Assembly: GCA_963764955.1 (NCBI GenBank)
Contig: CAVXVE010000004.1
Location: 267,663 to 331,662, forward strand
From: Roseiarcus sp963764955
GTDB taxonomy: Bacteria > Pseudomonadota > Alphaproteobacteria > Rhizobiales > Beijerinckiaceae
DNA: 64,000 nucleotides
Direction of reading: 5' to 3'
Shown: positions 29,119-38,519 of the stretch, piece by piece
Layout of the letters: every line of letters begins with the position of its first letter
How positions within the stretch are numbered: the first letter of the stretch is position 1
Program-made: the position numbers and the translations under genes
The notes under the pieces: model-generated
What the model saw: the letters and a program-made list of their open reading frames with translations, nothing else
The model's database searches: none
Told to the model about the DNA's origin: nothing

Positions 29119-29668
29119 TGCGCTCGCCTTGGCGGACGTGCGGTTTCCCGCCAAGGCTATTCGACTTCCCTGGAAAGGGAAAGATCCGCGCCCTGATTCG
29201 GACCGATCCAGTTCACCTTCTCTTGTGAGAGACGCCGACGCAGATCCCGTCTCGGTACGAAAACGACCGCTTTTTCCGCAATCTACGCCTTCAGCCGAAG
29301 ACCGCTTTCTCGCGCGTACCGCCCTTTCACAGGGCCGATCATGTCGTCTGCTCACGGTCGGTTTGACACGTTCGGCGCGCCCTTCGGCAATGGCAGCTAT
29401 TGGCGCACACCGGCCGTAGTCGCCGTTGAGCAGTCACTCCGGATCGCGACAGGGGACGTCGCAATGAGGCGCTCACACCGGTGGTTCGGGCTCTCGCCTA
29501 TCTTGGCGACGCTCCTGCGCGACTTTCGTCTCTCAAGACTGTTGTCCATCCGCCTGAAGATCAGAGCGCCAGCAAGCCTTCTTCACAGTGGGACACGCCG
29601 ATACCGGCATCAATTGGCCAACGGCGTAAGCGTGCCAAATGCATTAAGACTTCGAATCATCGGACCAG
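29119..29668. other. Upstream region of the kinase operon, with two repeats
   Basis: No gene is supported. Bases 29284-29315 are nearly identical (31 of 32) to 38406-38437 upstream of cyclase A, both containing CCGAAGACCGCTTTCTCGCG. Bases 29386-29416 carry a copy of the TTTGCGCA family (variant GCTATTGGCGCACACCGG). The kinase promoter is expected here. Confidence 0.5.
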
Positions 29669-31474
29669 CTAGGGGGCGTCCAAAGAGGCATGAACTCCCG
29701 GTAACAGCCCCGACTCGCAGGCCTTTATTTGCAGGCCGAGATACTTGGAATAGATGCGGCATTGCGCGAAACTGCCGGCGATAAACCAGAGGCCGGGCTG
29801 AGCGGTGCGGGTGAACATGTTGCGCAACTCGTGTTCATCGCCGAATCCCCAGATCGGGCCAACGCAGACGGCAACATCATTCCCGAACAGTTTGCGGACC
29901 AAATATTCTTGGCCTTTGTAGCCCGTCGCCAAAACGATCAGATCGGCGGCAAGCAATTCGCCGGTGCTCATTCGCGCTCCCTCTGCGACGAAGGAGACGA
30001 TGTCGGAGAATTGCACCAGCGCGATTTCGCCCTTAGCGATCAGATCGGAGCAGCCGACATTGAAGTAGTACCCACCTCCTCGGGTGAGGTACTTGAACTG
30101 CCAGCCTGTACCATCCTCACCGAAATCAAGTTTGAACCCCACCCGCTCAAGCCCATCGAGTAGGTCCCGGTCGAGATTCTTCGCTTTTTCGGTGAGGAGG
30201 ATGTGGCTTTTCTTGGCCAGTGGGAGGGGGATGGACGCCGCGATAAGATCGCAGTCCTCCAGCGAAGGTCCTTCGTCATACAGGGCGTAAGGCAGTTGCG
30301 CGCTCGGCTCGACATTGACGATCATAGTCGAACTGCGTTGAACAAGTGTGACCCGTGCGCCGCTCGAGTGCAGGTCCTGGGCAATATCATGGCCGCTATT
30401 GCCCGAGCCGACGACAAGGACTTTCTTGCCCCTCCACATCTCGCCGTCGTCGTATTGGCTGGAGTGAAGGACAGCGCCGCTGAAGTCACGCAACGTCGGA
30501 ATATCCGGAAGGCTCGGAATACCGCTGACTCCGGTGGCGAGGACGACGTGTCGCGGGTGCATCTCTCGCTTCGTGCCGTCATCGCGGCGGAGCATGACGG
30601 ACCATCGCCCCTCTTTTTCGTTGTATGTGCCGCCCTCGAATTCGGTGGCCGTCCAATAGTTCAGCTCCATGCTTTCCACATAGGCCTCGAACCAAGCGGC
30701 AATTTTGTCTTTGGGAATATAGGCCGGCCAGGTCGGCGGAAAACTCATGTACGGCATGTGGTTGACGTGTGTTTGGTTGTGTAGAACCAGCGCGTGATAA
30801 CGGTTGCGCCAGTTGTCGCCAATGCGCCGTTCACGGTCGACGATCAAAGTGTCGACCTGCAGTTGAGTAAGACGTGCTGCAATCGAGAGCCCTGCTTGGC
30901 CTCCGCCGACAACAAGGACGGCCGGCTCGCGGTCGACATACTCGGCAGCGACTTTCCTGAGGTCGAGCCAATTGGGGCCCCGAAAATCACGCGAATAAAT
31001 TTTGTTTTGAGGACGCGACCTCCCGGTCTGCTCTTCGTGCCCCTTGATTTCGTCGAGCGCTGTGAGCAGCGTCCACGCCTTCAGCGTGTTGCCATCGCCG
31101 GCATCCGGGGTAAGCCGCAAAACTCCGTTGCCGCGGCCTTCAGCCGTTTCAAATGTGAAGATCGCTTCGTGCACATCAGCGCCCGCGCGCGTCACATGGC
31201 GCGGCGCGGCGCGGCGGGGATCTATCCTGAAAGCGGCGGGTCGTACTTTGCCGATATGCGCCTTGAGCTCTCTCAGAATGGCGTCGGCGCCGTTGACCGT
31301 CCGGATGCGCCAAGTGAACGCCAGCAAATCGCGCCAATGGCTATCAGCGTGAAATAGGATCTTGAGCGAAACATCGTCGGGCCCAGCGAGAGCCGTTTCG
31401 AACTGCGTAAGCCAATTCTGTACAGTCGTTGCGATGGGTTCGGTGTCCAGGCAGCATTTCGCGCCCTCAATCAA
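29669..31474 (-). CDS. Flavin-containing monooxygenase with an N-terminal NTF2-like domain
   Basis: An FAD/NADPH-dependent monooxygenase of about 600 residues. Residues about 1-150 resemble a SnoaL/NTF2-like fold (TVQNWLTQFETALAGPDDVS, WRDLLAFTWRIRTVNGADAI). The FAD-binding GxGxxG follows (AVLVVGGGQAGLSIAAR), then WPAYIPKDKIAAWFEAYVES, the NADPH-binding second Rossmann site (VLVVGSGNSGHDIAQDL), and the ATGYKGQE motif near the C-terminus. The start appears to be TTG (31474); a stop lies shortly upstream in frame and there is no ATG nearby, so the N-terminus is the least sure part. Substrate unknown; the architecture occurs in oxygenases acting on ketones, amines or thiols. It stands alone, convergent with nothing obvious, between the kinase operon and aidB. 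Confidence 0.88.
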   Translation of the reverse strand: MIEGAKCCLDTEPIATTVQNWLTQFETALAGPDDVSLKILFHADSHWRDLLAFTWRIRTVNGADAILRELKAHIGKVRPAAFRIDPRRAAPRHVTRAGADVHEAIFTFETAEGRGNGVLRLTPDAGDGNTLKAWTLLTALDEIKGHEEQTGRSRPQNKIYSRDFRGPNWLDLRKVAAEYVDREPAVLVVGGGQAGLSIAARLTQLQVDTLIVDRERRIGDNWRNRYHALVLHNQTHVNHMPYMSFPPTWPAYIPKDKIAAWFEAYVESMELNYWTATEFEGGTYNEKEGRWSVMLRRDDGTKREMHPRHVVLATGVSGIPSLPDIPTLRDFSGAVLHSSQYDDGEMWRGKKVLVVGSGNSGHDIAQDLHSSGARVTLVQRSSTMIVNVEPSAQLPYALYDEGPSLEDCDLIAASIPLPLAKKSHILLTEKAKNLDRDLLDGLERVGFKLDFGEDGTGWQFKYLTRGGGYYFNVGCSDLIAKGEIALVQFSDIVSFVAEGARMSTGELLAADLIVLATGYKGQEYLVRKLFGNDVAVCVGPIWGFGDEHELRNMFTRTAQPGLWFIAGSFAQCRIYSKYLGLQIKACESGLLPGVHASLDAP

Positions 31475-31688
31475 ATCGATCTGCGCGGCACGCGCAGCTC
31501 GTCAAGTCGGATCGGCGAGTTAGCTGCCCTGTGCCGCTTCTCACCTCGCGAAGGATGGCACATTTTCGATAGATTCCGCCTCCGACCCATGACAACCGGC
31601 CGCAGACCCTCTACCAGTTTAGACGTCGGATTTCAGGGAATTTTCATCACGACTGTCGCCGCCGTCACTAAGACCATAGGAGCGACCG

Positions 31689-33345
31689 ATGGCCTCACTC
31701 GATGTGTTCGGTTACGGCACGCACGAGGTGCTCAATCAAGCCCCGGCGATGGTTGACTACGACGCTTACGCCCACGACCCCGCGCTCGGCAAAATCCTTT
31801 CGATCTACAATGCAGAATGGGCCGCCCCGCATGCAAGCGCGGTCGGCAAACGGGTCGGTTCCGCCCGCGTGCAAGAGCTTGCGCGGCAGGCCAACCGCAA
31901 CCTTCCTGAATTGCGCACACATGATCGTTGGGGTCGTCGCGTCGACCAGATCGAGTTTCATCCTGCGTGGCACGAGCTGATGGCCCTCGCCATGCGCGAT
32001 GAGTTCCATTCGCTCTGCTGGACGAAGCCAAAGCTCGGAGCGCAGGTGGCGCGCGCGGCAGTGTCTTATCTCTGGAATCAGGGCGAGAACGGAATTTGTT
32101 GCCCGCTCGGTATGACGTATTCAGCGATCCCGATCTTGCGCCGCGATCCGGCCCGCTGGGCCGAGTTCGGCGAACTCGTGATGTCGACCGACTATGACGG
32201 ACGTCCCCTTCCAGCAGCGCAAAAACGGGGCGGGACGGTCGGCATGGCGATGACGGAAAAGCAAGGCGGATCCGACTTGCGCCAGACCCAGACAATTGCG
32301 AGGAAAAATTCGGATGGCACCTATTCACTCGTTGGGCACAAGTGGTTCTTCTCCGTGCCGCACTCGGACGTGTTCCTGACGCTGGCGCGAACGGAAGAGG
32401 GCGTATCCTGCTTCGTGGTAGCGGGCTGGCTGCCCGACGGCTCCCGCAATCGCCTACAAATCCAACGGCTCAAGGACAAGTGCGGCAACAGATCCAACGC
32501 TTCGTCCGAGGTCGAATTCCGCGGGGTCATTGCACATCTCATTGGCGAGCCCGGCCACGGTATTCGTGCGGGGCTCGAAATGAACCACTACACGAGGCTC
32601 GATTTTGCGGTCGGCTCGGCGGGGCTCATGCGTCATGCGCTGGCACAGGCCGCTCATCACACCACCTGGCGGCGTGCCTTTCAGAAGGCGCTAATCGATC
32701 AGCCCTTGATGACGAACGTGATTGCGGATCTCGCCGTAGAGGTCGAAGCGGCGGCTTGGCTTGCGTTCCGTTTCGTCCATGCGCTGGACCAAGGAAAGCG
32801 AAAATGAGTCCGAGCGGTTGCTGGGCCGGATCGGCGCGCCCATCGCAAAGTACTGGATCTGCAAGCGTGCGACGCCGGTGGTGGTTGAGGCTCTCGAATG
32901 CCATGGCGGCAACGGCTTCGTTGAAGATCATCTGATGGCGCGCCTTTATCGGGAGGCTCCGATAAACGGCATTTGGGAGGGAACGGGCAACGTCGTGTGC
33001 CTCGATGTGCTCCGCTCGATCCAGACATTTCCAGCCTGCGTTCCTGCTTTATTGGACGAGTTGCGGGCGGCCACCGGAAGCGATGCTCGCTACGACGCAT
33101 TCATCAACGAACTTGAACGCGACATTGTCGATATCCTGCGCACCGAGAGCACGGCCCGCCGGATTGTCGAGCAGATCGCGCTGGCGCTCTCGGCTTCCCT
33201 TCTCATTCGCCATGCGCCTCACGACATCGCAGACGCATTCATTGCTTCGCGGCTGGTGGGACCATGGTCAGGCCATTTCGGGACATTGCCGCGGGGCGCA
33301 AACGCGCAGGCTATTGCGCATCGCGTCGCGCCACAGCTCATGTAA
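31689..33345 (+). pseudogene. aidB: AidB-family acyl-CoA dehydrogenase, one frameshift
   Basis: Colinear with E. coli AidB over its whole length: IEFHPAWHELMALAM, GMAMTEKQGGSDLRQTQT, SLVGHKWFFSVPHSDVFLTL, RLKDKCGNRSNASSEVEFRG, and in the C-terminal part KYWICKRATPVVVEALECHG and GIWEGTGNVVCLDVLRS. AidB is a flavoprotein induced by alkylating agents and thought to protect DNA. A one-base deletion near 32795 separates the first 370 residues (stop at 32807) from the C-terminal 180 in another frame. If real, the tetramer-forming and DNA-binding C-terminal part would be lost. Only plus-strand metabolic gene in this stretch; no sign of an Ada operon near it. Confidence 0.88.
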
Positions 33346-33778
33346 GGACTCGCCATCGAGGAACGGCCGATATTTGCGCATTCGAGACATTTGGGCGACG
33401 TCTCGAATCGGTAGAGTCGGGGTGCGGCGCGGTATCGGGTCGGCCTGCACCGTCCTTTCCGAGGATTGCTCAGTGTTCACGCGCGTTGCGGCCCGCACAC
33501 TCGCGGTCCCCAGCTACACGAAGGCTTCAGCCATTTCGTCACCAACATGACTGCTCCGGTTGCTTCCCACTGGAGCGATTGCCGGGTGGGGCTTGCACCC
33601 ACTGGAAAGCGCCTTGTCACGACGCACAGGTGGAGCGGGCCGTTTCGGACCGCGGCCCTGGACGTCGGAGTTGGGCGGAGAGTGCGCCTACGTGGGTCGC
33701 CTCGGGAAGGACCGGATTCCGGGCGAGAGCCACCCTTCCTTCGCGAGCGCGAAGTAGGTTTCACTACCCAACCCTGCC
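33346..33778. other. Intergenic, built largely of dispersed repeats
   Basis: Bases 33361-33411 carry a full copy of the TTTGCGCA-family repeat (GAACGGCCGATATTTGCGCA, then GACGTCTCGAATCGG). Bases about 33650-33720 match 21990-22064. No gene is supported; open frames across it are Arg/Pro-rich without motifs. Confidence 0.6.
33361..33411 (+). repeat. TTTGCGCA-family dispersed repeat
   Basis: GAACGGCCGATATTTGCGCA, then TTCGAGACATTTGGGCGACG and TCTCGAATCGG. The inner GAGACATTTGGGCGACGTCTC can form an imperfect hairpin (GAGAC / GTCTC). Confidence 0.65.
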
Positions 33779-36700
33779 CTACGCCAAACTCTCCATCAGC
33801 GCCTGCGCCTCGGCGATCTCAGGCATCTCGGCCGCCGGCGCAAAGCCTTCCAGGGCGCTGCTGAGGATGGCGCGCGCCTCAGCGGGGCGGGCCGTGGCCT
33901 GGTAGAGTTTCGATAGCGCAAGCGCCGCGCGCAGTTCGAAGCTGCGGGTCGCTTGGCTCTTGGCGACGGCGATGGCGGTCAGGAGCGCTACCTCGGCCGG
34001 TGCCGGGTTGGCGGGATCGCGCCTAAGCAGCATTTCTCCGCGGACCCGATGCAACTCGGCTTCGAACGCGCGATGACCGGTCCGTTCGCAGGTCGCCAGC
34101 GTTTCGTCGAGGATCGCAAGTGGGCGATTTACATCGCCTGCGCGGGCTTCGGCTTCAGACAAGGCAATCTGGATGAGCCCGTCGAAGCTCTGGGCGTTCC
34201 GATCGCGCAGAAGTTTGGCGCCGTGACGCACTTCATCGAGCCCGCCGAGGGACACACCGCTTTCAGCGCTCGCCACGCCCTCGAAAAAGACCCCATACGC
34301 CCGCCAATGCGGGAGATCATGCTCTCGCGCGAGCCGCGCCAGTTCGATGGCGTTCGGCGCGACGCGAGAGATGTCGCCACGCATCAGCTCGAATAGGGCC
34401 GCGTGTTGTTTCCCGTGTGCGCGCGTGGCGATATGGGCGAGGCCCGCGCTCCGCGCCTCGGCATCGCCGATGAGAGAAACGGCGCGCCCGATGTCGCCCA
34501 GCGGCCACAATATGAGCGCGAGACAAAGCATCGCCGCGACGCCGGCGTCGTGTCCGAACCGGAAAGCCAGATCGTCATCGCGGCCGGGTTGGAACAGGGC
34601 GAGCGCGTGCTCTGTATGCTCGCGCGCCTCGACGTACTCTCCGGCGAACCAATGAGTGATTCCAGCCATGCGGTGGGCGACACCGGCCTCGGGCGAATCG
34701 GGTCTCGCCTCAACATCGCCGAGAAACGCCGTCGAGTGCTCTCTCATCGCCGCCAACTCGCCGCGAACGTAGCTGCCGACCCACAGACCGAAGTCAGCCG
34801 ACAGGCGCTCATGCGCGGCGTTATCGCCGACTGCGGACTCGTGGGCCCTGGCGAAAGCTTGCGCGGTTTCCGGCGCGCCCGGCCCTCGCGCCGCGAAGAG
34901 CGCGTTGCCATACGCGACGTGCAGTTGGCGCCGCTGTTGTCGTCGCGCCGCCTCGGCCTTGACCTGGTCTGTCTCCGCCAGCGCCGCGAGCAGCGACTGC
35001 GCCTCGCCGATCTCGGGCATTTCGGGCGTCGGCCAGAAACCTTCGAGCGCGGGGGCGAGGACGGCGTGGGCGTCGTTGGCCCGACCGGTCGATTGGTAGA
35101 GCTTGGCGAGAGAAAGGGATGCGAGCAGGTCATAGCTGCGCGCGCCTTGGTGCTTGGCGATGGCGATGGCGGTCCGGTAGGCGTCCTCCCCGGGCGCGGG
35201 ATCGGCGGAGTCGCGCTTGAGCAGGATGTCGCCGCGGAGGCGATGGAGGAAGGAGTCCGCCAATCGTTCGCCGGTCTCGCTCGCCCCAGCCAACGCCTCG
35301 TCGATGGTCGCAATGGCAGAGCCAGTATCTTGGGCGTCCGCTTGGCGCTCGGCGAGCAGTCCAAGAAAGAAGGGCAGAGCAGTCCTGTTCCCCGGCTGGA
35401 CATAGTCAGCAATGGCTTGCTGGAGCACCCCGGCGCCGGCCCGCGAGAAAGGAAGCCGACTCTGCGCCCAAGCCGAATAAACTCCGCCGAAGGCGGCATA
35501 AAGCTCCATTCCGTGCTTTCGGGCCAACCCGAGCAAAAGGTCCGTTGAACGGAGCGCCGCGGCCGGGTCGTTGCGCAAAGTCTCGAAAAGAGAAGTAAGA
35601 AGAAGGGTTTGAGCCCTCGTTTGGGCGTGACCCAACTCATTTGCTCTCTGGATCGCTTGCTCGCTCAATCGTCGAGCGCGCGCCGGGTCGCCCGCCAGCC
35701 AAGCGACATGAGCCAAATTCGACGTCGCCATGGTGCCAGGATCGATCCAGGGTTGGAGCGGCTCCGCACTGTCCTTTACAAGCCTCCAATCCACCAAAGT
35801 GCCCTCGAATGCGGTTTGCGCCTCGTGAACCTTGCCTTGATAGAGGCAGATCTGCCCCACCGCATTGCGCGCTTGCGCTGTCTCCTGTCCGCGGTTCGCC
35901 GTTTCCGCCTCGTGCAGAAGCCTCCTCGCGATGTATTCGGCCTCCCGATATTCTCCGCGCAGGAGGCGTCCAAGAAGTTGGCCGTAGGAGGAGGAGAAGT
36001 GCTCCAAAGATCCGTCCGTGCTAGCCGCAAGCTCACCTGCGCGTGCGAATGCGGCGTTGGCTTCATCGGCGGCGTAGCCCTTGGACCACATCACCGCCTG
36101 GCCGTAGTCGGCCTGCAGCTTCAGTCGTCGGCTTGAGGCGGCCTCTCGTAGCTCGCGCTCTGACGCTGGCCCCGCGGACTTGTCCGCCATTGCAATCGCC
36201 TTGCCGAGATGCGCGATTGCCTCTTGGAACGCCGAGCGACGAAGGGCCTGATCGCCAGCCTTGCCCCACCATTCGACGGCTTGGTCGTCGAGGCCGGCCC
36301 CGGTGAAATGATGGGCGATGACTTCCGGCGCGGCCCCAGCGCGCTCGGCCTCGTCGCGCAGGACTTCGGCGGCGCGGCGGTGCAGCGCCTGACGGCGGCT
36401 CTTGAGTAGGCTGTCATATGCCGCTTCTTGGATCAGCGTGTGCTTGAAGCGATAGAATGCCTCTTGGCCTGCGCCCACGGCGACGAGGAGGTCCGCCTCG
36501 ACGAGTCTGTCGAGCGCGGACTGGAGGGCGCTGTCGTCGACGCCGCCGACCGCGCGCACCAGCGCGTAGGCGAAATCTTGCCCCAAGACAGCGCCGATCT
36601 GCGCGACTTCGCGCGCATCGCCCAGCCGGTCAAGCCGCGCAGCGAGCGACTGTTGCAGCGTCGGCGGGATCGCCTGCGAGCCGCCGGCCTCGCCGCGCTC

Positions 36701-38299
36701 GAGCAGAAGCCGCGTGACCTCCTCGACGAAAAGCGGTACCCCGCCCGTGCGCTCGCTCACGCCATCGACCACTTCCTTGCTCAGCGCATGGCGAGCGGCG
36801 AGCTCGCCGACCATCTGCGCGACATCGGCGGGTGCGAGGGGGCTGAGCGAGATGACGCTGTGATGGGAGCGCAGGCTCCAGGGCGGGTGGAATTCTGGGC
36901 GCGCGGTCGCGATGATGAACAGGGATGCCGTCCGCCCGCGCTCGGCGAGAGCCTGCATCAGATCGAGCGAGGTCGGATCGGCCCAGTGCAGGTCTTCGAA
37001 CGCGAGCGCAGCGGGCTGTGAGCGCGCCCCTGCCAGAAACCATGTCGTCAGCGCCGCCAATTGCCGGTGGCGCAATTCCTCAGGCGCGAGCTTCGCCGCG
37101 CGCTCTTCCGGCAGCGCGACATCCACCAGCGGCGCGAGCAGGGGCGTATATTCGGAGGCGTCGAGGCCGATCAACCGAAGCGTGTTCTCGAGGTCAGCGA
37201 GGCGCCGAGCGGCAGGCTCATCCGCGCCGAAGCGCTGGCGTCCCCATTCGGCGATCGGGTGCAACGGAGTGTTCTGCAACAGTTGCGACGATGAGAATTC
37301 GGCCCAGGTGTGTGGCGTCGCCGCGATCTTCAAGCGAAACTCCTCGACGAGACGCGACTTGCCGATGCCGGGTTCGCCGACCACGAGTGCGAGCTGACCT
37401 TCGCCTGTCACCGCGCGCTCCCAGCGACGGCGCAAGAGGTCAAGCTCCTCCTGGCGCCCGGCGAGGGCAGTGAGGGCGCGGGCGCCGAAGCGCCGGCCGC
37501 CGCTCGCGCGGACGATCCGGTAGAGCGCGACCGGCGTCGGCACTCCTTTGAGCTCATTCAGGCCGCGATCCTCGGCGATGAACAACCCGGCCACCTGACG
37601 CTGAACACGGGCGGTAATCAGCACCGTTCCCGGATCGGCGAGCGTCTGCACCCGGGCGGCGCTATTGGGCGCATCGCCGAAGATTTCTCCGGCCGCATCC
37701 ACCACCACCGCCCCGCTCTCGATGCCGATGCGGGCGACGAGCTTCGGCCGGCCCAAGCCTGCGTTGTTGCGGTTCAGTTCGGCGAGCGCGCGCTGGATGG
37801 CCAGCGCAGCGCGAACTGCGCGCTCGGAATCGTTCTCCTGCGCGATCGGGTGTCCGAACAACGCCATCAGCCCGTCGCCGAGCTTCGTGGCGACGCGCCC
37901 GCCCATTTGCGTTACCGCCTCCGATGCTGCGTCGAGGTAGCCGCTGACCAGATTGCGCCAATCCTCGGCGTCGAGCCGAGACGCGAGCGCTGTCGAACCG
38001 ACTAGATCGCAAAACATGACCGTGACCGGGCGACGTTCGGCGCCGACCTCCGGGGCCTTTTGGGCTGGCGTCGACGGCGGCGATGCAAGGGAGGACGGAG
38101 GGACCTGGGTCGGCGGCAAGGAATTCAGCGCGGCGATCGCGTCGAGAAGCTTCCGCCGATGCCCGACAATTGTCACGCCGAGGTCTTTAAGATCATCGGC
38201 GGTCAGGCGAAGTAGAACGTCTCCGTCAATCGCGTTCTCGCGAAAGGCGGCTTCATATTGGCCCAGACCGAGGTTCCCGAGCCAAACCCCGACGTCCAC
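33779..38299 (-). CDS. SAM-cyclase-AAA-TPR signalling protein (cyclase A)
   Basis: The start is set at the GTG at 38299: GGAGG lies five bases upstream and the product (VDVGVWLGNLGLGQYEAAF) then lines up with its paralogues. Order: SAM domain (about 1-65), class III cyclase (about 90-265; metal Asp in MFCDLVGST and TKLGDGLMALFG, Asn/Arg in NSAARVQ), AAA/STAND ATPase (Walker A VGEPGIGKSR, Walker B LAFEDLHWADPTSLD), then a long TPR superhelix to the C-terminus. The residue three before the GDAPN motif is Glu, neither Asp nor Thr, so the purine preference is not clear. About 1500 residues, intact and cytosolic. The C-terminal half contains two related ~400-residue TPR modules ending in EMPEI. 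Paralogue of cyclase D; upstream region shares a 32-base sequence with the kinase operon. Confidence 0.95.
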   Translation of the reverse strand: MDVGVWLGNLGLGQYEAAFRENAIDGDVLLRLTADDLKDLGVTIVGHRRKLLDAIAALNSLPPTQVPPSSLASPPSTPAQKAPEVGAERRPVTVMFCDLVGSTALASRLDAEDWRNLVSGYLDAASEAVTQMGGRVATKLGDGLMALFGHPIAQENDSERAVRAALAIQRALAELNRNNAGLGRPKLVARIGIESGAVVVDAAGEIFGDAPNSAARVQTLADPGTVLITARVQRQVAGLFIAEDRGLNELKGVPTPVALYRIVRASGGRRFGARALTALAGRQEELDLLRRRWERAVTGEGQLALVVGEPGIGKSRLVEEFRLKIAATPHTWAEFSSSQLLQNTPLHPIAEWGRQRFGADEPAARRLADLENTLRLIGLDASEYTPLLAPLVDVALPEERAAKLAPEELRHRQLAALTTWFLAGARSQPAALAFEDLHWADPTSLDLMQALAERGRTASLFIIATARPEFHPPWSLRSHHSVISLSPLAPADVAQMVGELAARHALSKEVVDGVSERTGGVPLFVEEVTRLLLERGEAGGSQAIPPTLQQSLAARLDRLGDAREVAQIGAVLGQDFAYALVRAVGGVDDSALQSALDRLVEADLLVAVGAGQEAFYRFKHTLIQEAAYDSLLKSRRQALHRRAAEVLRDEAERAGAAPEVIAHHFTGAGLDDQAVEWWGKAGDQALRRSAFQEAIAHLGKAIAMADKSAGPASERELREAASSRRLKLQADYGQAVMWSKGYAADEANAAFARAGELAASTDGSLEHFSSSYGQLLGRLLRGEYREAEYIARRLLHEAETANRGQETAQARNAVGQICLYQGKVHEAQTAFEGTLVDWRLVKDSAEPLQPWIDPGTMATSNLAHVAWLAGDPARARRLSEQAIQRANELGHAQTRAQTLLLTSLFETLRNDPAAALRSTDLLLGLARKHGMELYAAFGGVYSAWAQSRLPFSRAGAGVLQQAIADYVQPGNRTALPFFLGLLAERQADAQDTGSAIATIDEALAGASETGERLADSFLHRLRGDILLKRDSADPAPGEDAYRTAIAIAKHQGARSYDLLASLSLAKLYQSTGRANDAHAVLAPALEGFWPTPEMPEIGEAQSLLAALAETDQVKAEAARRQQRRQLHVAYGNALFAARGPGAPETAQAFARAHESAVGDNAAHERLSADFGLWVGSYVRGELAAMREHSTAFLGDVEARPDSPEAGVAHRMAGITHWFAGEYVEAREHTEHALALFQPGRDDDLAFRFGHDAGVAAMLCLALILWPLGDIGRAVSLIGDAEARSAGLAHIATRAHGKQHAALFELMRGDISRVAPNAIELARLAREHDLPHWRAYGVFFEGVASAESGVSLGGLDEVRHGAKLLRDRNAQSFDGLIQIALSEAEARAGDVNRPLAILDETLATCERTGHRAFEAELHRVRGEMLLRRDPANPAPAEVALLTAIAVAKSQATRSFELRAALALSKLYQATARPAEARAILSSALEGFAPAAEMPEIAEAQALMESLA

Positions 38300-38519
38300 G
38301 GTCGCCTCCACTTAGGCCACTGGGATATTCGCCCGCACACAGCACTGTGTAAAGCGAGAAACAATGGCTTCGCGCGGACAGCGAAGCGAATGGCTTGGGT
38401 CAACATACGCCTTCACCCGAAGACCGCTTTCTCGCGCTTCGTGCCGATTTATGTGACCCGTCCGCCACGCCGCCAGCGAATGTCTGCTATTTGCGCACAC
38501 CGGGCGACTGCAAGCGCGG
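38300..38519. promoter_or_regulatory. Upstream region of cyclase A with shared 32-base element
   Basis: Bases 38406-38437 match 29284-29315 upstream of the histidine kinase at 31 of 32 positions. Bases 38478-38510 carry the TTTGCGCA-family repeat. An inverted repeat GCTTCGC...GCGAAGC lies near 38366-38388. The placing before two signalling genes suggests, but does not show, a regulatory role. Confidence 0.4.

Noticed and set aside
38366..38388. Terminator of cyclase B
   Set aside because: The inverted repeat GCTTCGC/GCGAAGC is not followed by a T-run on the minus strand and is 130 bases past the stop.
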